Positions 26,127 through 35,900 of a DNA stretch of 64,000 nt are shown one piece after another. The stretch comes from Labilithrix sp. (GTDB lineage: Bacteria; Myxococcota_A; Polyangia; Polyangiales; Polyangiaceae). The DNA is taken from positions 1 through 64,000 of the forward strand of contig JAHBWE010000016.1 in NCBI GenBank assembly GCA_019637155.1, given 5' to 3'. The translations under genes and the position numbers were made by a program. A model generated the notes under the pieces. It worked only from the letters and a program-made list of their open reading frames with translations. It searched no databases and was not told the origin of the DNA. The first letter of the stretch is position 1. Every line of letters begins with the position of its first letter.

Positions 26127-26801
26127 ATGCCTGCTCTCCGCTTCCTGCCGTGCGGCATTTTTCTGGCGCTGCTGTGTCTCCCCGCGTGCACGGTCGCGCC
26201 CGAGCTCGAGGAGGAGGAGCCGGCCTCGACGGAGTCGGCCTACTTCGGGACGATCCCGGACATGGTCCCGATCTCCGCGCCCGCCGGCGCGGTCGCGTCG
26301 TGGGCGCAGCCCGACTCGGAGGGCGCGTTCGATCAGTACGGCTATTGCGGCGCGACGGCGGCGTCGAACCTCCTTCGCTGGTACGGCAAGGAGGTCGCTC
26401 CGCGCCGGGCGATCGACGACGGCTGCTGGAGCTACGTCGGGACGACCCCGTCGACGCTCGCGGCGTACCTTCGCGACAAACACTCCGAGCTCGACTGCAG
26501 CTACCGGACGCTCGACTTCTACGCCGACGGGCTCGCGACGCTGCGGCGGTCGCTCGAGGCGGGGCGGCCCGTCATCATCCAGTTCATGACGGGCTCGCTG
26601 AACGCGCACTGGGTCACGGCGATCGGCGTCCGCGGAGCGGGGGACGATCCCGAGATCGTCGTCATGTCGTGGGCGGGCTTCTACACGCTCCAGTGGTCGC
26701 GCCTCCAGGACGCCTGGCGCCGCGCGTGGGGCGGCTACTACCCGCACGTGATCTGCGACGCGGTCTCTCCGCTCGCCGCGGCGCTCCACGTCGACCGGTA
26801 G
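26127..26801 (+). CDS. C39-like papain-fold lipoprotein
   Basis: The protein is 224 residues long. ATG 26127 follows GGAGGA (26115-26120). The signal MPALRFLPCGIFLALLCLPAC ends in a lipobox Cys. The mature domain shows the C39-like Cys/His arrangement: Cys74 in GYCGATAASNLL and His161 in NAHWVTAIGV, followed by VVMSWAGF, where an Asp or Asn is normal. This family includes peptidases and non-bacteriocin thiol hydrolases; no ABC exporter or double-Gly peptide is nearby, so a bacteriocin-leader role is unlikely. It is 44 bp downstream of the sigma factor gene and may be its target or cotranscribed. Confidence 0.8.
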   Translation: MPALRFLPCGIFLALLCLPACTVAPELEEEEPASTESAYFGTIPDMVPISAPAGAVASWAQPDSEGAFDQYGYCGATAASNLLRWYGKEVAPRRAIDDGCWSYVGTTPSTLAAYLRDKHSELDCSYRTLDFYADGLATLRRSLEAGRPVIIQFMTGSLNAHWVTAIGVRGAGDDPEIVVMSWAGFYTLQWSRLQDAWRRAWGGYYPHVICDAVSPLAAALHVDR

Positions 26802-26840
26802 GTCACCGACCGCCGTGATAGGCTCGCGCGTCGTGGGCCG

Positions 26841-27638
26841 GTGTGTCGTTGCGGTTCTCTTCGTGCTCGCGCTCCCTTCGTGCCTCGGCGGCAACGCGCC
26901 GTGGGCGGAGAGTCGACCGTCGAGAGTCGGCTCCACGGAGACGTGCCGCTCGTGGTCGTGAACGACACGAGCCACACGATCTCCTCCATCACCGTGAGCT
27001 CGGACGGAGGTCAGATCGACATCGTCTCGCACGGCGCGAGGGTCCCTCCGGGCGAGCGAGTGAGCGCGTCGCTGAAGCCGAACACCTACGCCGTGACCAT
27101 TAGCGCGGTGCGCGCGGGGATCCTCCATACCGAACGTATTCCGCTTCGCGGCGCCACCGAGCTCGTGGTCCAGGAACGCGCGGCCGCGGCGGCGCCCGCG
27201 GCGGCGGGTTTCACTCAGCTCGTGCGGGTCTCGGACGTGGTGGCCCGGGAAGCGAAGGAAGCCGACCGCGCGAGCAAGCGAGCGGAGGCCGAGGCGGACT
27301 GCGCCAAGTCGATCCCGCAGAGCGTGGCGCCGTCACCCGGGAAGACCAAGATCACCGGGAAGTGGACGTGCAACTACGGCGGTGCGCGCGAAGGCACCGA
27401 CTGGGTGAACCTCGTGCAGCTCGCCGATGGGAAGATCACCGCGACCATCGCCGTCGGTGTGGATCGCGGCGCGACGTGGGAGGGAGCGGTCGTCCACGAC
27501 GAGCTCCGGTTCCGGTTCTCCCGCGTCACCTCCGGCGGCGTGCTCAAGATCGATCCCGGCGGTCGCGCGCTGACGGGCGAGGGCCAGAGCTTCGCCGACG
27601 GCCAATGCCATCGCTGGACCCTCACGTGCACGCGCTGA
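26841..27638 (+). CDS. putative lipoprotein, probably frameshifted near its 5' end
   Basis: The continuous frame encodes 265 residues with a conserved-looking body: LVVVNDTSHTISSITVSSDGG, GERVSASLKPNTYAVTI, a Cys-containing hinge (ADCAKSIP), and a C-terminal beta domain (KITGKWTCNYGG, GAVVHDELRFRFSRVTSGG, CHRWTLTCTR). Its first ~25 residues are Arg/Cys-rich and do not resemble a secretion signal. In another frame a GTG at 26833 opens a textbook lipoprotein signal (MGRCVVAVLFVLALPSC) that runs into a stop at about 26961. A single indel between 26890 and 26960 would join them. A downstream GTG at 26901 is another possible start for the intact body. Function unknown. Confidence 0.6.
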   Translation: MCRCGSLRARAPFVPRRQRAVGGESTVESRLHGDVPLVVVNDTSHTISSITVSSDGGQIDIVSHGARVPPGERVSASLKPNTYAVTISAVRAGILHTERIPLRGATELVVQERAAAAAPAAAGFTQLVRVSDVVAREAKEADRASKRAEAEADCAKSIPQSVAPSPGKTKITGKWTCNYGGAREGTDWVNLVQLADGKITATIAVGVDRGATWEGAVVHDELRFRFSRVTSGGVLKIDPGGRALTGEGQSFADGQCHRWTLTCTR

Positions 27639-27645
27639 CCGCGCT

Positions 27646-28137
27646 CTAGCGCGTCACGTCGACGAGCACGCGGAGGCGCTTCGAGGGCGACGCCTTGCTC
27701 GTCCGTGTCTTCTTCGTCATGAGCGTGACCTCGACCACGTGCGAGCCGACCCTCTCGTCGTCGATCTTCCAGAGGAGCTCTCGCCCGATGGGGCCGCGCG
27801 AGATGAACGTGAGCGGTTCGCCAAGCGAGCATCCGGGCGCGAGCACGTACTCGTCGAGGAAGTCTTCCGGCAATGGGGTGAGGATGCCCAGCGTCTGACC
27901 GACCCTCACGCTGCCCCTCGCTTGGTCGGCCAGCGAGATGCGCACGTCGGGAGCCTCATCCAGAGCAACGGACGCCGCGGGCGCGGCCGACGACGCGGCG
28001 GGCGGGGGCGACGACGCGGCGGGCTCGACCTGGGCGGCGGAGTCGGTTGAGCCGGAGGCCGAGACCTGCGCCCTCCCACAACCCGCGACGAGCGCGAAGA
28101 CGGCGACCACCGCTGCCGGACGTGACGTCATGCGCAT
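27646..28137 (-). CDS. lipoprotein, unknown function
   Basis: The protein is 163 residues long. The signal MRMTSRPAAVVAVFALVAGC contains a clear lipobox (LVAGC); the Met at residue 3 is an alternative start. A Ser/Ala/Pro linker (~40 residues) precedes an all-beta domain (DVRISLADQARGSVRVGQT, LLWKIDDERVGSHVVEVTL) that looks immunoglobulin-like, ending in a basic C-terminus (SKRLRVLVDVTR). It is convergent with the preceding gene with only 7 bp between stops. I do not recognise a specific family. Confidence 0.7.
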   Translation of the reverse strand: MRMTSRPAAVVAVFALVAGCGRAQVSASGSTDSAAQVEPAASSPPPAASSAAPAASVALDEAPDVRISLADQARGSVRVGQTLGILTPLPEDFLDEYVLAPGCSLGEPLTFISRGPIGRELLWKIDDERVGSHVVEVTLMTKKTRTSKASPSKRLRVLVDVTR

Positions 28138-28165
28138 CGCGGGATGCTACGCGATCGCGCGTCGA

Positions 28166-28729
28166 TCAGGGCGGAGAGAAGACCCCGCTGTTGCCGCACG
28201 CGAACGGACGACGCGTGACCTCACGCGTGACCTCGTAGTCGCAGAGGCGGTACGTCGACCGCGCCACGGACTCGAGGAGCTCGGTCGTCGCTCTCCCGGT
28301 CGCCTTCTCCACGTCGCTCGGCTGCGGGCACTCCGGTCCCGGCGACTGCAGGACGTACACGACGCCGAGATCGGCCGTGCGGAGGAGCGTCTCTTCGGGA
28401 TCGAACGGCTTGGTCGCGAGGCGGCCACCGGTGCGACCCGGCGTGAGCTCCTCGAGCGCGTTCGCGCGGAGCTCTTCGAAGGTCTGCTCCCCGGGCCGGT
28501 TCCGCTTCACTCCCTCGAGGCGATAGAAGCAGAGCGGCGTGAGGTCCTGCCGGCTCCACGTCGTCCTGTCCACGTCGACGGCGCGCTCCTCGCGCTCGAC
28601 GAGGTCTTCCGACGGGCAGCCGCCGAGGTCCTCCATCGCGATCTGGATCGAGTCCTCTTCCTCCTTCGTGTACGAGTAGTCGCAGCCGAAGAGCACGAAG
28701 AGGAGAGCGGCGGAGGTGCGCGATGCCAT
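28166..28729 (-). CDS. short-signal lipoprotein, unknown function
   Basis: The protein is 187 residues long. ATG 28729 gives a short lipoprotein signal (MASRTSAALLFVLFGC); the in-frame upstream Met adds a non-signal segment. The mature part is acidic at first (TKEEEDSIQIAMEDLGGC), with Cys residues spread through it (LCFYRLEG, PECPQPSD, YRLCDYEV, FACGNSG) and one strand-like hydrophobic stretch (LGVVYVLQSP). It probably precedes the 27646-28137 lipoprotein in one transcript (28 bp gap). No known domain is visible. Confidence 0.65.
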   Translation of the reverse strand: MASRTSAALLFVLFGCDYSYTKEEEDSIQIAMEDLGGCPSEDLVEREERAVDVDRTTWSRQDLTPLCFYRLEGVKRNRPGEQTFEELRANALEELTPGRTGGRLATKPFDPEETLLRTADLGVVYVLQSPGPECPQPSDVEKATGRATTELLESVARSTYRLCDYEVTREVTRRPFACGNSGVFSPP

Positions 28730-28837
28730 GGCGCCAGGATGCGCCTCCTCGCCGGCCCGCGCGTTCAGCCCCGCGCCTACCGCGTGCATCCACGCGCCAC
28801 GAGCACCTCTTTCATCGCGCGGGCGACGCGTTGTCGC

Positions 28838-28866
28838 GGGATGTATCCGCCGGCCCCGTAGGCGCC
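28838..28866 (+). repeat. duplicated 3' end of the astacin-like gene
   Basis: Bases 28838-28861 repeat exactly the 24 bases at 20668-20691 that encode the C-terminal GMYPPAP and stop of the astacin-like gene. The match resumes with GGCGCC once a 3-bp GTA difference is allowed. The segment lies in an intergenic region upstream of the PHP-domain gene. It may be the remnant of a lost astacin paralogue or a short conversion tract. Confidence 0.55.
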
Positions 28867-28878
28867 TATCATCGAGGC

Positions 28879-31356
28879 TTGTCCGACGAGGGGAGAAGCT
28901 CCCGTGACATCTTCGGCGTCGCGATCGTCGCGGCGCTGATCGCGCTCGCGGTCGCGTTCGGCGCGCAGCGCGGCAAGCGCACCCTCGCGGTCGTGACGCG
29001 CAGCGGCGACGTGACCGTGCTCACCGGTACGTTCGCGAAGTTCCAGCTCTTCCCGACCCAGGGGCGGATCGAGGTGTCGGCCAAGGACGGGCGGAGCCAG
29101 GTCGAGATCGAGATGTCGCTCGTCGTCGACGGCGTCGAGCGCCCGCTCGCGATGCGGCGCGGCGACGTGCACGTGAAGGACAAGTCCACCCTCGTCGGCG
29201 ACTTCCCGATCGAGCTCGGCGACGAGCGGGCGACGGGCTCGCTCGAGCTGCGCATGGACCCCGCCTCGGACCTCGTCACCGCGAGCCTCGCGGTGGCGCA
29301 CGAGGCCGGCAGCTCCGACCACACCTACGCGCTGCGCTTCGGCCTCGCGCCGGAGGGGCGCTCCGTGTTCGTGCCGGGCAACGGCGAGATCGGCGACACC
29401 GCGAACATCCAGGCGCGCACCGTCGTCGTCGACGACGAGGTGCATCCGTTCGCGTTCCTCTCCACCCAGGGGCCGCTCTCGATCGTCGAGTCCGCGCCGG
29501 ACACCGACCGAGAGGGCGCGCGCCCGCGCCTCGTCCTCTCGTCGCGCACGGAGACGGCGATGCGCCGCGCGACCGGCACCGCGCCGGGGAAGCCCGCGCG
29601 CCTCGACATCGGCATCCTCGTCGGCGCCTCGAGCCAGGCGGTGTGGGGGCGCCTCTACCAGCTCGTCCGCGTGAACGTCGCCAAGGTGACGGGCCAGGTC
29701 ACCGGCTCCTCCGAGCGCGCCCACGTCATCGGCCTCGATGAAGAAGGGCACCCGCTCCTCCGCACCGTCGTCGATCCGAACGGCCGCTTCTCGCTCGACG
29801 CGCCGGTCACCTCCGTGCAGTGGATCGCGGCGCTGGAGGCGGTGCACACGAGCCTCCCGGTGCGCTACGCGCCGGGCTCGGCGTGGGAGCTGAAGCTCGA
29901 CGTCTCCGCCGGCGGCGAGCTCGCGGTGAAGGTCTTCGACGCCGACACGAAGCTGCCGCTCATCACGCGCCTCATCGTGAAGGGGATCGACGGCACGCTC
30001 GATCCGAGCTTCGGCCCCGACTACCGCGCGTCGGGCGCCGGCCCGCTGATGGACGTCCTCGAGGGCGAGGTGAAGACGCCGCTGCCCTCGGGGAGGTACC
30101 GCGTCTCCGCCACGCGCGGCCCGGAGTGGAGCATCGACTCGCAGGTCGTCGAGATCGTGAGCGGGCGGACGAAGCAGATCGAGCTCGCGCCGCGCCACGT
30201 CGTCGCGACGCCGGGGCTGGTGGGCTGCGACCTCCACGTCCACGCGCGCCCGAGCTTCGACTCGCCGGTCACGGCGGAGGACCGCGTCCTCTCGCTCGTG
30301 TCGGCGGGCATCGACTTCGCGGTGCCGACCGAGCACAACATCATCGGCGACTACGGGCCGTACATCGAAATGCTCCGCGTCGGGAGGCAGCTCTCGTCGG
30401 TGCCGGGGATCGAGGTCACGACCTACAGCCCGCGCTTTGGCCACTTCGGCGTATTCCCTTATGGCACGAACAACGGAGTACCGCCGTTCAAGGGGACGAG
30501 CATCAACGCCGTCATCGCCGCGTCGCGCCGCGGCGGCGGCAAGGACGTCGTCTTCCAGGTCAATCACCCGCGGCTGCCGCAGAACATCGGTTACTTCAAC
30601 ATCATCAACTACGACTCGAAGACGGGGCGCGGCTCGAGCAACATTCCGCAGTTCGACACGCTCGAGGTCTACAACGGATACGAGCTGCACCGCCGCGAGC
30701 TGACCGAGCGCGTCATCGAAGATTGGTATTCGCTCCTCAACATCGGGCGAAGGATCCCCGCCACCGGCTCGAGCGACTCGCACCGCATCCAGTACCAGTG
30801 GGCGGGGTATCCCCGCACCTTCGCGATCGTGGACCCGCGCGCGGCGGGCGACGGCGGCGGACCGATCGACGTGAAGGAGGTCGTCGCCGCGATCAAGAAG
30901 GGGCGGAGCATCGTCTCGAGCGGCCCCGTCGTCGACTTCGAGCTCGTCGAGGGCGGACGCAGCGCGCGCCCGGGCGAGGAGCTCCCGCGCGGCGGCGCCC
31001 TGACCGCGCGGCTCAAGGTCCGCGCCGCGCCGTGGCTCGACGTCACGTCGGTCGAGATCCTCGGCGGGACGACCCCGCCGCCGCCGAGCACCCACGGCAT
31101 GAACGCGGCGTCGACGGTCTCGCTCTTCAAGGCCGCGGTGCAGTCCAAGCCCCTCCAGCTCGGGCGCGAAGAGGGGACCCTCGAGGAGGCGCAGGCGCGC
31201 ACGCTGCGCTTCGAGCAGGAGATCCCGATCAGCGTCCCCGAAGGCACGCACTGGGTCATCGCCATCGCCCGCGGCGAGCGCCCGATGGACGACGCGCTCC
31301 CGTTCATGCCCATTCAGCCGCTCGCCTTCACGAATCCCGTCTATATCGCGCACTGA
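28879..31356 (+). CDS. membrane-anchored CehA/McbA-family PHP-domain metallohydrolase
   Basis: The protein is about 825 residues long. I use TTG 28879 because it puts an N-terminal membrane anchor (IFGVAIVAALIALAVAFG) near residue 10; its ribosome site is poor, and a longer in-frame start at ATG 28723 overlaps the astacin remnant. Residues ~30-440 are beta-rich domains without an assigned function. The PHP-like metal site follows: H453-V-H455 (GCDLHVHARP), PTEHNIIGDY, NHPRL and TGSSDSH. CehA-type enzymes hydrolyse esters or phosphoesters in the periplasm. A C-terminal ~100-residue beta domain completes it. The poly-Ser lipoprotein follows 15 bp later. Confidence 0.85.
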   Translation: MSDEGRSSRDIFGVAIVAALIALAVAFGAQRGKRTLAVVTRSGDVTVLTGTFAKFQLFPTQGRIEVSAKDGRSQVEIEMSLVVDGVERPLAMRRGDVHVKDKSTLVGDFPIELGDERATGSLELRMDPASDLVTASLAVAHEAGSSDHTYALRFGLAPEGRSVFVPGNGEIGDTANIQARTVVVDDEVHPFAFLSTQGPLSIVESAPDTDREGARPRLVLSSRTETAMRRATGTAPGKPARLDIGILVGASSQAVWGRLYQLVRVNVAKVTGQVTGSSERAHVIGLDEEGHPLLRTVVDPNGRFSLDAPVTSVQWIAALEAVHTSLPVRYAPGSAWELKLDVSAGGELAVKVFDADTKLPLITRLIVKGIDGTLDPSFGPDYRASGAGPLMDVLEGEVKTPLPSGRYRVSATRGPEWSIDSQVVEIVSGRTKQIELAPRHVVATPGLVGCDLHVHARPSFDSPVTAEDRVLSLVSAGIDFAVPTEHNIIGDYGPYIEMLRVGRQLSSVPGIEVTTYSPRFGHFGVFPYGTNNGVPPFKGTSINAVIAASRRGGGKDVVFQVNHPRLPQNIGYFNIINYDSKTGRGSSNIPQFDTLEVYNGYELHRRELTERVIEDWYSLLNIGRRIPATGSSDSHRIQYQWAGYPRTFAIVDPRAAGDGGGPIDVKEVVAAIKKGRSIVSSGPVVDFELVEGGRSARPGEELPRGGALTARLKVRAAPWLDVTSVEILGGTTPPPPSTHGMNAASTVSLFKAAVQSKPLQLGREEGTLEEAQARTLRFEQEIPISVPEGTHWVIAIARGERPMDDALPFMPIQPLAFTNPVYIAH

Positions 31357-31371
31357 GCACCGGAACCCTCG

Positions 31372-32922
31372 ATGAAGAGACTCTCCCCACTCGTCACGAC
31401 GCTCCTGCTCTCCGCGTGCGGCAGCGATCCGGAGGCCGTCTACGTCCCGCTCGACGCGTCGTCGTCGTCGTCGTCGTCGTCGTCCTCGTCGTCGTCCTCC
31501 TCCTCGTCAGGCCAGATCGAGCCCGAGCCGGACGCCGGGCACGACGCGGGGCCGCCGTTCGGGTATCCGCGGCGCGTGCTCCGGCCGACGAACGGCGAGG
31601 CCATCGGCGTGATCGGCGTCACGCGCGGTCCGTCGCCGCACGTCGTCTACTACTTCAACACGAGCGGCGACGACTTCGATCTCGAGGCGGTCCCCGTCGT
31701 GGGCGGCCCGCCGATCGTGCTCCAGGCGAAGATCGGCGGCGAGGACTTCGCGTACGTGACCGGCGGCGTGGTCGCCTGGTACAGCGGGACCGACGCGCAA
31801 GGCATCGCCGACGCGATCCACATCTGGACGCCCGAGAACGGCACGAAGACGGTCGACACGCTCACCCACGACGCGTTCGTGTTCGGGAGCCGCGACGGCA
31901 CGCGCGTCGCGTTCAGCGTCGACGCGACGGAGGACGCGACCGACATCGCGGTGACGACGACGGCGGAGCCGACCGCGACCGCGCCCGCGCTCACGGGCGC
32001 GAACGCGATGAACTGGGCGGCGAACCTCCAGGGCTGCTTCGGCTCGCTCGGCTTCGTCGGCGATCGCTTCATCGGCGCGTATTGCACGGGCGTCTCGCCG
32101 ACCACGACGCAGCCGCGGCTCGTCACCGTCGATCCGACCGGCCCCGCCGTCCTGCGCGTCGACGACGCCGTGCCGGCGAACGACATCTTCGCCGACTGGC
32201 GCTCCGACCCGACCGGCACCAAGATCCTCGTCACGACGCCGGCGTTCGAGGGGCGGCTCCTCGTCGCCGACGGGCCCACCACGACGAGCGGCTCGATCGG
32301 CGTCTTCGACGGCGCGGTGGTCACCGGCGCCGGGCTCGTCGTCTTCAACGCCGGCGGCCTCCTCAAGAAGGCGACGTTCGCGGAGACGCCCGAGGTCACG
32401 ACGATCCTGCCCGACGTCACGACCGCGGAGCTGATCGCGGTGGTGAAGGACCACGCGATCTACAGCACGCAGCGGAGCGGCGACACGAGCGACCTCCACG
32501 TCGTCGACGTCACGAGCGCGACCCCGACGCCGTCCGTCATCCTCGCGCCGACGACGGGCACGTTCCGCAGCTCCACCGGCGACGGCTCGCGCCTCCTCTT
32601 CTTCTCTCCGCTCGGGTCGACGACCGGTCACCTCAAGTCGGTCCCGCTCGCCGGCGGCGCGTCGCTGAGCCTCGATCCGAGCTCGCTCGGCGCGGTCTCG
32701 GCCGACCTCGGCAGCGGCGTCCTCACGCTCACGTCCATCGCCGCCGTGACTCCGGGCGCGCCGCCCCGGCGCTTCGTCTTCAAGTACGTCGACGCCGCGA
32801 AGGGCGGCGCGCTCGAAGACGCGGTCTCCTTCGTCACCCGCGCCGACTTCGGCATCATCAGCGGCAAGACGTTCGTCTTCACCGACCTCGACGTGGGCTT
32901 GTTCGCCGTGGACCTCCCGTGA
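31372..32922 (+). CDS. poly-Ser-linker lipoprotein with TolB/WD40-like propeller
   Basis: The protein is 516 residues long. The signal is MKRLSPLVTTLLLSAC. A tract of 17 consecutive Ser, encoded mostly by TCG repeats at 31459-31509, links the lipid anchor to the mature domain; such poly-Ser linkers are common in myxobacterial lipoproteins. The rest is beta-rich, with propeller-like repeats (FVFGSRDGTRVAFSVDAT, DWRSDPTGTKILVTTP, GDGSRLLFFSPLGS) reminiscent of TolB/WD40-like blades. The stop overlaps the GTG of the kinase gene (GTGA), suggesting coupled translation and perhaps a sensor/kinase relationship. Confidence 0.82.
   Translation: MKRLSPLVTTLLLSACGSDPEAVYVPLDASSSSSSSSSSSSSSSSSGQIEPEPDAGHDAGPPFGYPRRVLRPTNGEAIGVIGVTRGPSPHVVYYFNTSGDDFDLEAVPVVGGPPIVLQAKIGGEDFAYVTGGVVAWYSGTDAQGIADAIHIWTPENGTKTVDTLTHDAFVFGSRDGTRVAFSVDATEDATDIAVTTTAEPTATAPALTGANAMNWAANLQGCFGSLGFVGDRFIGAYCTGVSPTTTQPRLVTVDPTGPAVLRVDDAVPANDIFADWRSDPTGTKILVTTPAFEGRLLVADGPTTTSGSIGVFDGAVVTGAGLVVFNAGGLLKKATFAETPEVTTILPDVTTAELIAVVKDHAIYSTQRSGDTSDLHVVDVTSATPTPSVILAPTTGTFRSSTGDGSRLLFFSPLGSTTGHLKSVPLAGGASLSLDPSSLGAVSADLGSGVLTLTSIAAVTPGAPPRRFVFKYVDAAKGGALEDAVSFVTRADFGIISGKTFVFTDLDVGLFAVDLP
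31459..31509 (+). repeat. (TCG)n-type microsatellite encoding 17 Ser
   Basis: Seventeen successive Ser codons occur, with eight perfect TCG units first and then TCC/TCG/TCA variants. The tract lies just after the lipobox of the propeller lipoprotein. Replication slippage in multiples of three would vary linker length without breaking the frame. Confidence 0.9.
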
Positions 32923-35900
32923 ACACGACGTTCGGGCGCTACCGCCTCCTCGAGAGGCTCGGCCAAGGCGGCATGGCCGAGGTCTTCAAGGCCAAGAGCT
33001 ACGGCGTCGAGGGCTTCGAGAAGGTCGTCGTCATCAAGCGCATCCTCCCCGAGCTCGCCCAGTCGGAGGAGTTCGTCTCGATGTTCATCCACGAGGCGAA
33101 GCTCGCGGTGCGCCTCTCGCACGCGAACGTCGTGCAGGTGTTCGACCTCGGCCTCGCCCCCGGCACCGTGCACGGCGGGATGCCGACGCCCGACGCCTAC
33201 TACATGGCGATGGAGTACGTGAACGGGCTCGACCTCGCCACGCTCCTCGCGCGCTGCCGGCGCTCGCAGACGCAGGTCCCGATCGAGATGGCGGTCTACG
33301 TCGCGGCCGAGGTCGCGAAGGGCCTCGACCACGCGCATCGCCGCCGCGACGAGCAGAACCAGCCGCTCAACATCGTCCACCTCGACGTGTCGCCGCAGAA
33401 CGTCCTCCTCTCGCTCGAGGGCGAGGTGAAGGTCACCGACTTCGGCATCGCGAAGGCGCGCGGCGCGCTCGAGGCGGCGGAGGTGGAGGACACGCGCTCG
33501 CACCGGCTCCAGGGCAAGTACGGCTACATGAGCCCGGAGCACGCGTCGGGCGACGCGATCGACGCGCGGAGCGACCTCTTCTCCCTCGGCGCGGTGCTCT
33601 ACGAGATGCTCACCGGCGTGAACCCGTTCACCGCGCCGACGTCGTTCGAGACGCTGCGCCGCGTGCAGGCCTGCGAGTACCCGCCGCTCGAGCTCCTCCG
33701 CGCCGACATCCCCGCCGAGCTCGTCACGATCGCGAAGATGGCGCTCGCGAAGGAGCCGAACGATCGCTTCGCCGACGCGGGCCGCATGTACGAGGCGCTC
33801 CTGTCGTTCCTCTACTCGCAGCGCCGGCGCTTCAGCGCGCACGATCTCGCCGACTTCCTCGGCAGCTTCCGCGCGCCGGAGGAGACCGCGCCGAACGTCG
33901 TCCTCGACGCGGAGCAAGGCCCGTCGCAGGAGCGCACCCCGGTCGAGGTCCCCGCCTCGCGCCGCGATCTCCCGTCCGTCACGAAGGTCGAGGTCGCGGG
34001 GCCCGTCGTCGACGTCGAGCGCGCGGCGGAGCTCGGCGAGCGCCGCGAGGTCACCGCGCTCGCGATCGAGCTGCCCGCCCCGCGCGGCGCGTCGCTCCCG
34101 CCGGCGGGGGAGGGGACGTCGCTCGGCGAGCGCGCGGCGGAGACGATCACGCGCTACGGCGGCCGCGTCGTCACGCGCGAGGTCGAGCAGATCACGGCCC
34201 TGTTCGGGGTGGACGATCCCGACGGACGCGACACCGAGATCGCGACGCGCTGCGCGCTCGTCGTCCTCCGCTCGCTCGCGGGCGCGCGCCAGCCGAGCGC
34301 GGGCCTCCACGTCGGGCGCATCCACGTCTCGAGCGACGGTAAGCCGACCGAGGACGAGCGGCTCACCGCGCTCGTCGCGACCGCGCGCGACCTCGCCCGC
34401 GTGCGCGAGGGCATGTGCGCGATCAGCGCGTCGGCGATGCGGCAGGTCCGCAACCTCTTCGTCTTCGACACGCTCGCGGAGTCGCGCCCCGGCGTGAGCG
34501 CGACGACGACGCTCCTCGTGAAGGAGGTGCGCGGCACGAGCGAGGCGTTCGGCAAGTTCGTCGGCCGCCGCGACGAGCTCCGCGTCGTCGGCGAGATGCT
34601 CGCCTCCGCGACGCGCCGCACCGCGAGCGTGCTCACCGTCCGCGGCGATCACGGCACCGGCAAGTCGCGCCTCCTCTACGAGGTCGAGCGCCGCTTGCAG
34701 AAGGGCGGTTACAACGTCGGCTGGTACCTCGCGACGTGCCTGCCGCGCGGCACCGACCTCCCGCTCTCCGGCATCCAGGGCATGCTCCAGACGCTCTGCG
34801 GGATCGCGGAGGGCGACGCCGAGTCGCGCATCCGTCAGGTCGGCCCGCGCCTCCGCGCGCTCGGCCTCCAGGACGACGAGGTCTCCGCCGTCCTCGCGAC
34901 GCTCGGCGCGGCGAGCTCGGGGAAGCGGCCGCCCGCGGCGGGCAACGCGAAGGGCGTCCTCGCGAACGCGTTCACGCGCATCGTGCAGCGCCTCTGCGAG
35001 GACCGCCCGCACGCGTTCGCGTGGGACTCCGCCGGCTCGATGGACGCCGACAGCTACGCGCTCCTCGACAAGGTACTCGCGCGCATCCCGCAGGCGCGCG
35101 CGCTCATCGTCCTCTCCGCCCGCGCGGGGTTCAGCCATCCGCTCGAGAAGCTCGCGTCGCACACGCGGCTCGATCTCACCGACCTCAAGCCGGAAGAAGC
35201 GGAGAAGCTCGTCGCGGTGCGCCTCGGCGTGAGCCGCGTGCCGCCCGAGCTCCTGCGCTTCGTGCGCGAGCGCGCGGGCGGCCATCCGCAGATGATCGAG
35301 GAGGTCCTGAAGGCGCTCACCGAGGCGCGCGCCGTCACCGCCGCCGACGGCAGCGTAGTGACGATGAAGCTCGTCGGGCAGGACCTCTCCCTCCCGAAGA
35401 CGCTCCGCGGCCTCGTCGCGTCGCGCATCGCGCGCCTCGATCCGCGCGCGCGCGCGATCTTGCAGTCCGCGGCCGTGCTCGGCGATCCGCTCAACGCGGC
35501 CGTGCTCGGGCAGATGACGAACGCGGAGATGGTCATCCTCGACAAGTCGCTCGCGGTCCTCAAGGACCACGGCTTCCTCGTCCAGACCGGCCCGCTCGAG
35601 CTCCGCTTCGCCTCGCCGACCGTGCGCGAGGTCGTCGTCGACGCGCTCACGGCCGAGGCCGCGCGCGAGATGCACGCCGCCGCCGGCCTCGCGCTCGAGA
35701 ACGCGCTCGGCGCCCAGGGCGCGGAGCCGGCCCACCCCGCCGAGCACTCCGCCCGCATCGCGACGCACCTCTACTCCGCGGGCGAGCGCGATCGCGCCGC
35801 GCTCTGGTTCGCGCGCTCCGCCGAGCGCCGGCTCGAGGCGGGGCAGTACGACTCCGCGACGCGCGACTTCGCGCGCGCGATCGAGCTCTCCGATCTCTCG

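Noticed and set aside
26127..26801. A bacteriocin-processing C39 peptidase.
   Set aside because: It is a lipoprotein without ABC domains and no double-Gly leader peptide gene is nearby.
26833..26961. A separate 42-residue lipoprotein gene.
   Set aside because: The peptide ends in a random tail immediately after the signal, which fits a frameshifted start of the following gene better than an independent gene.
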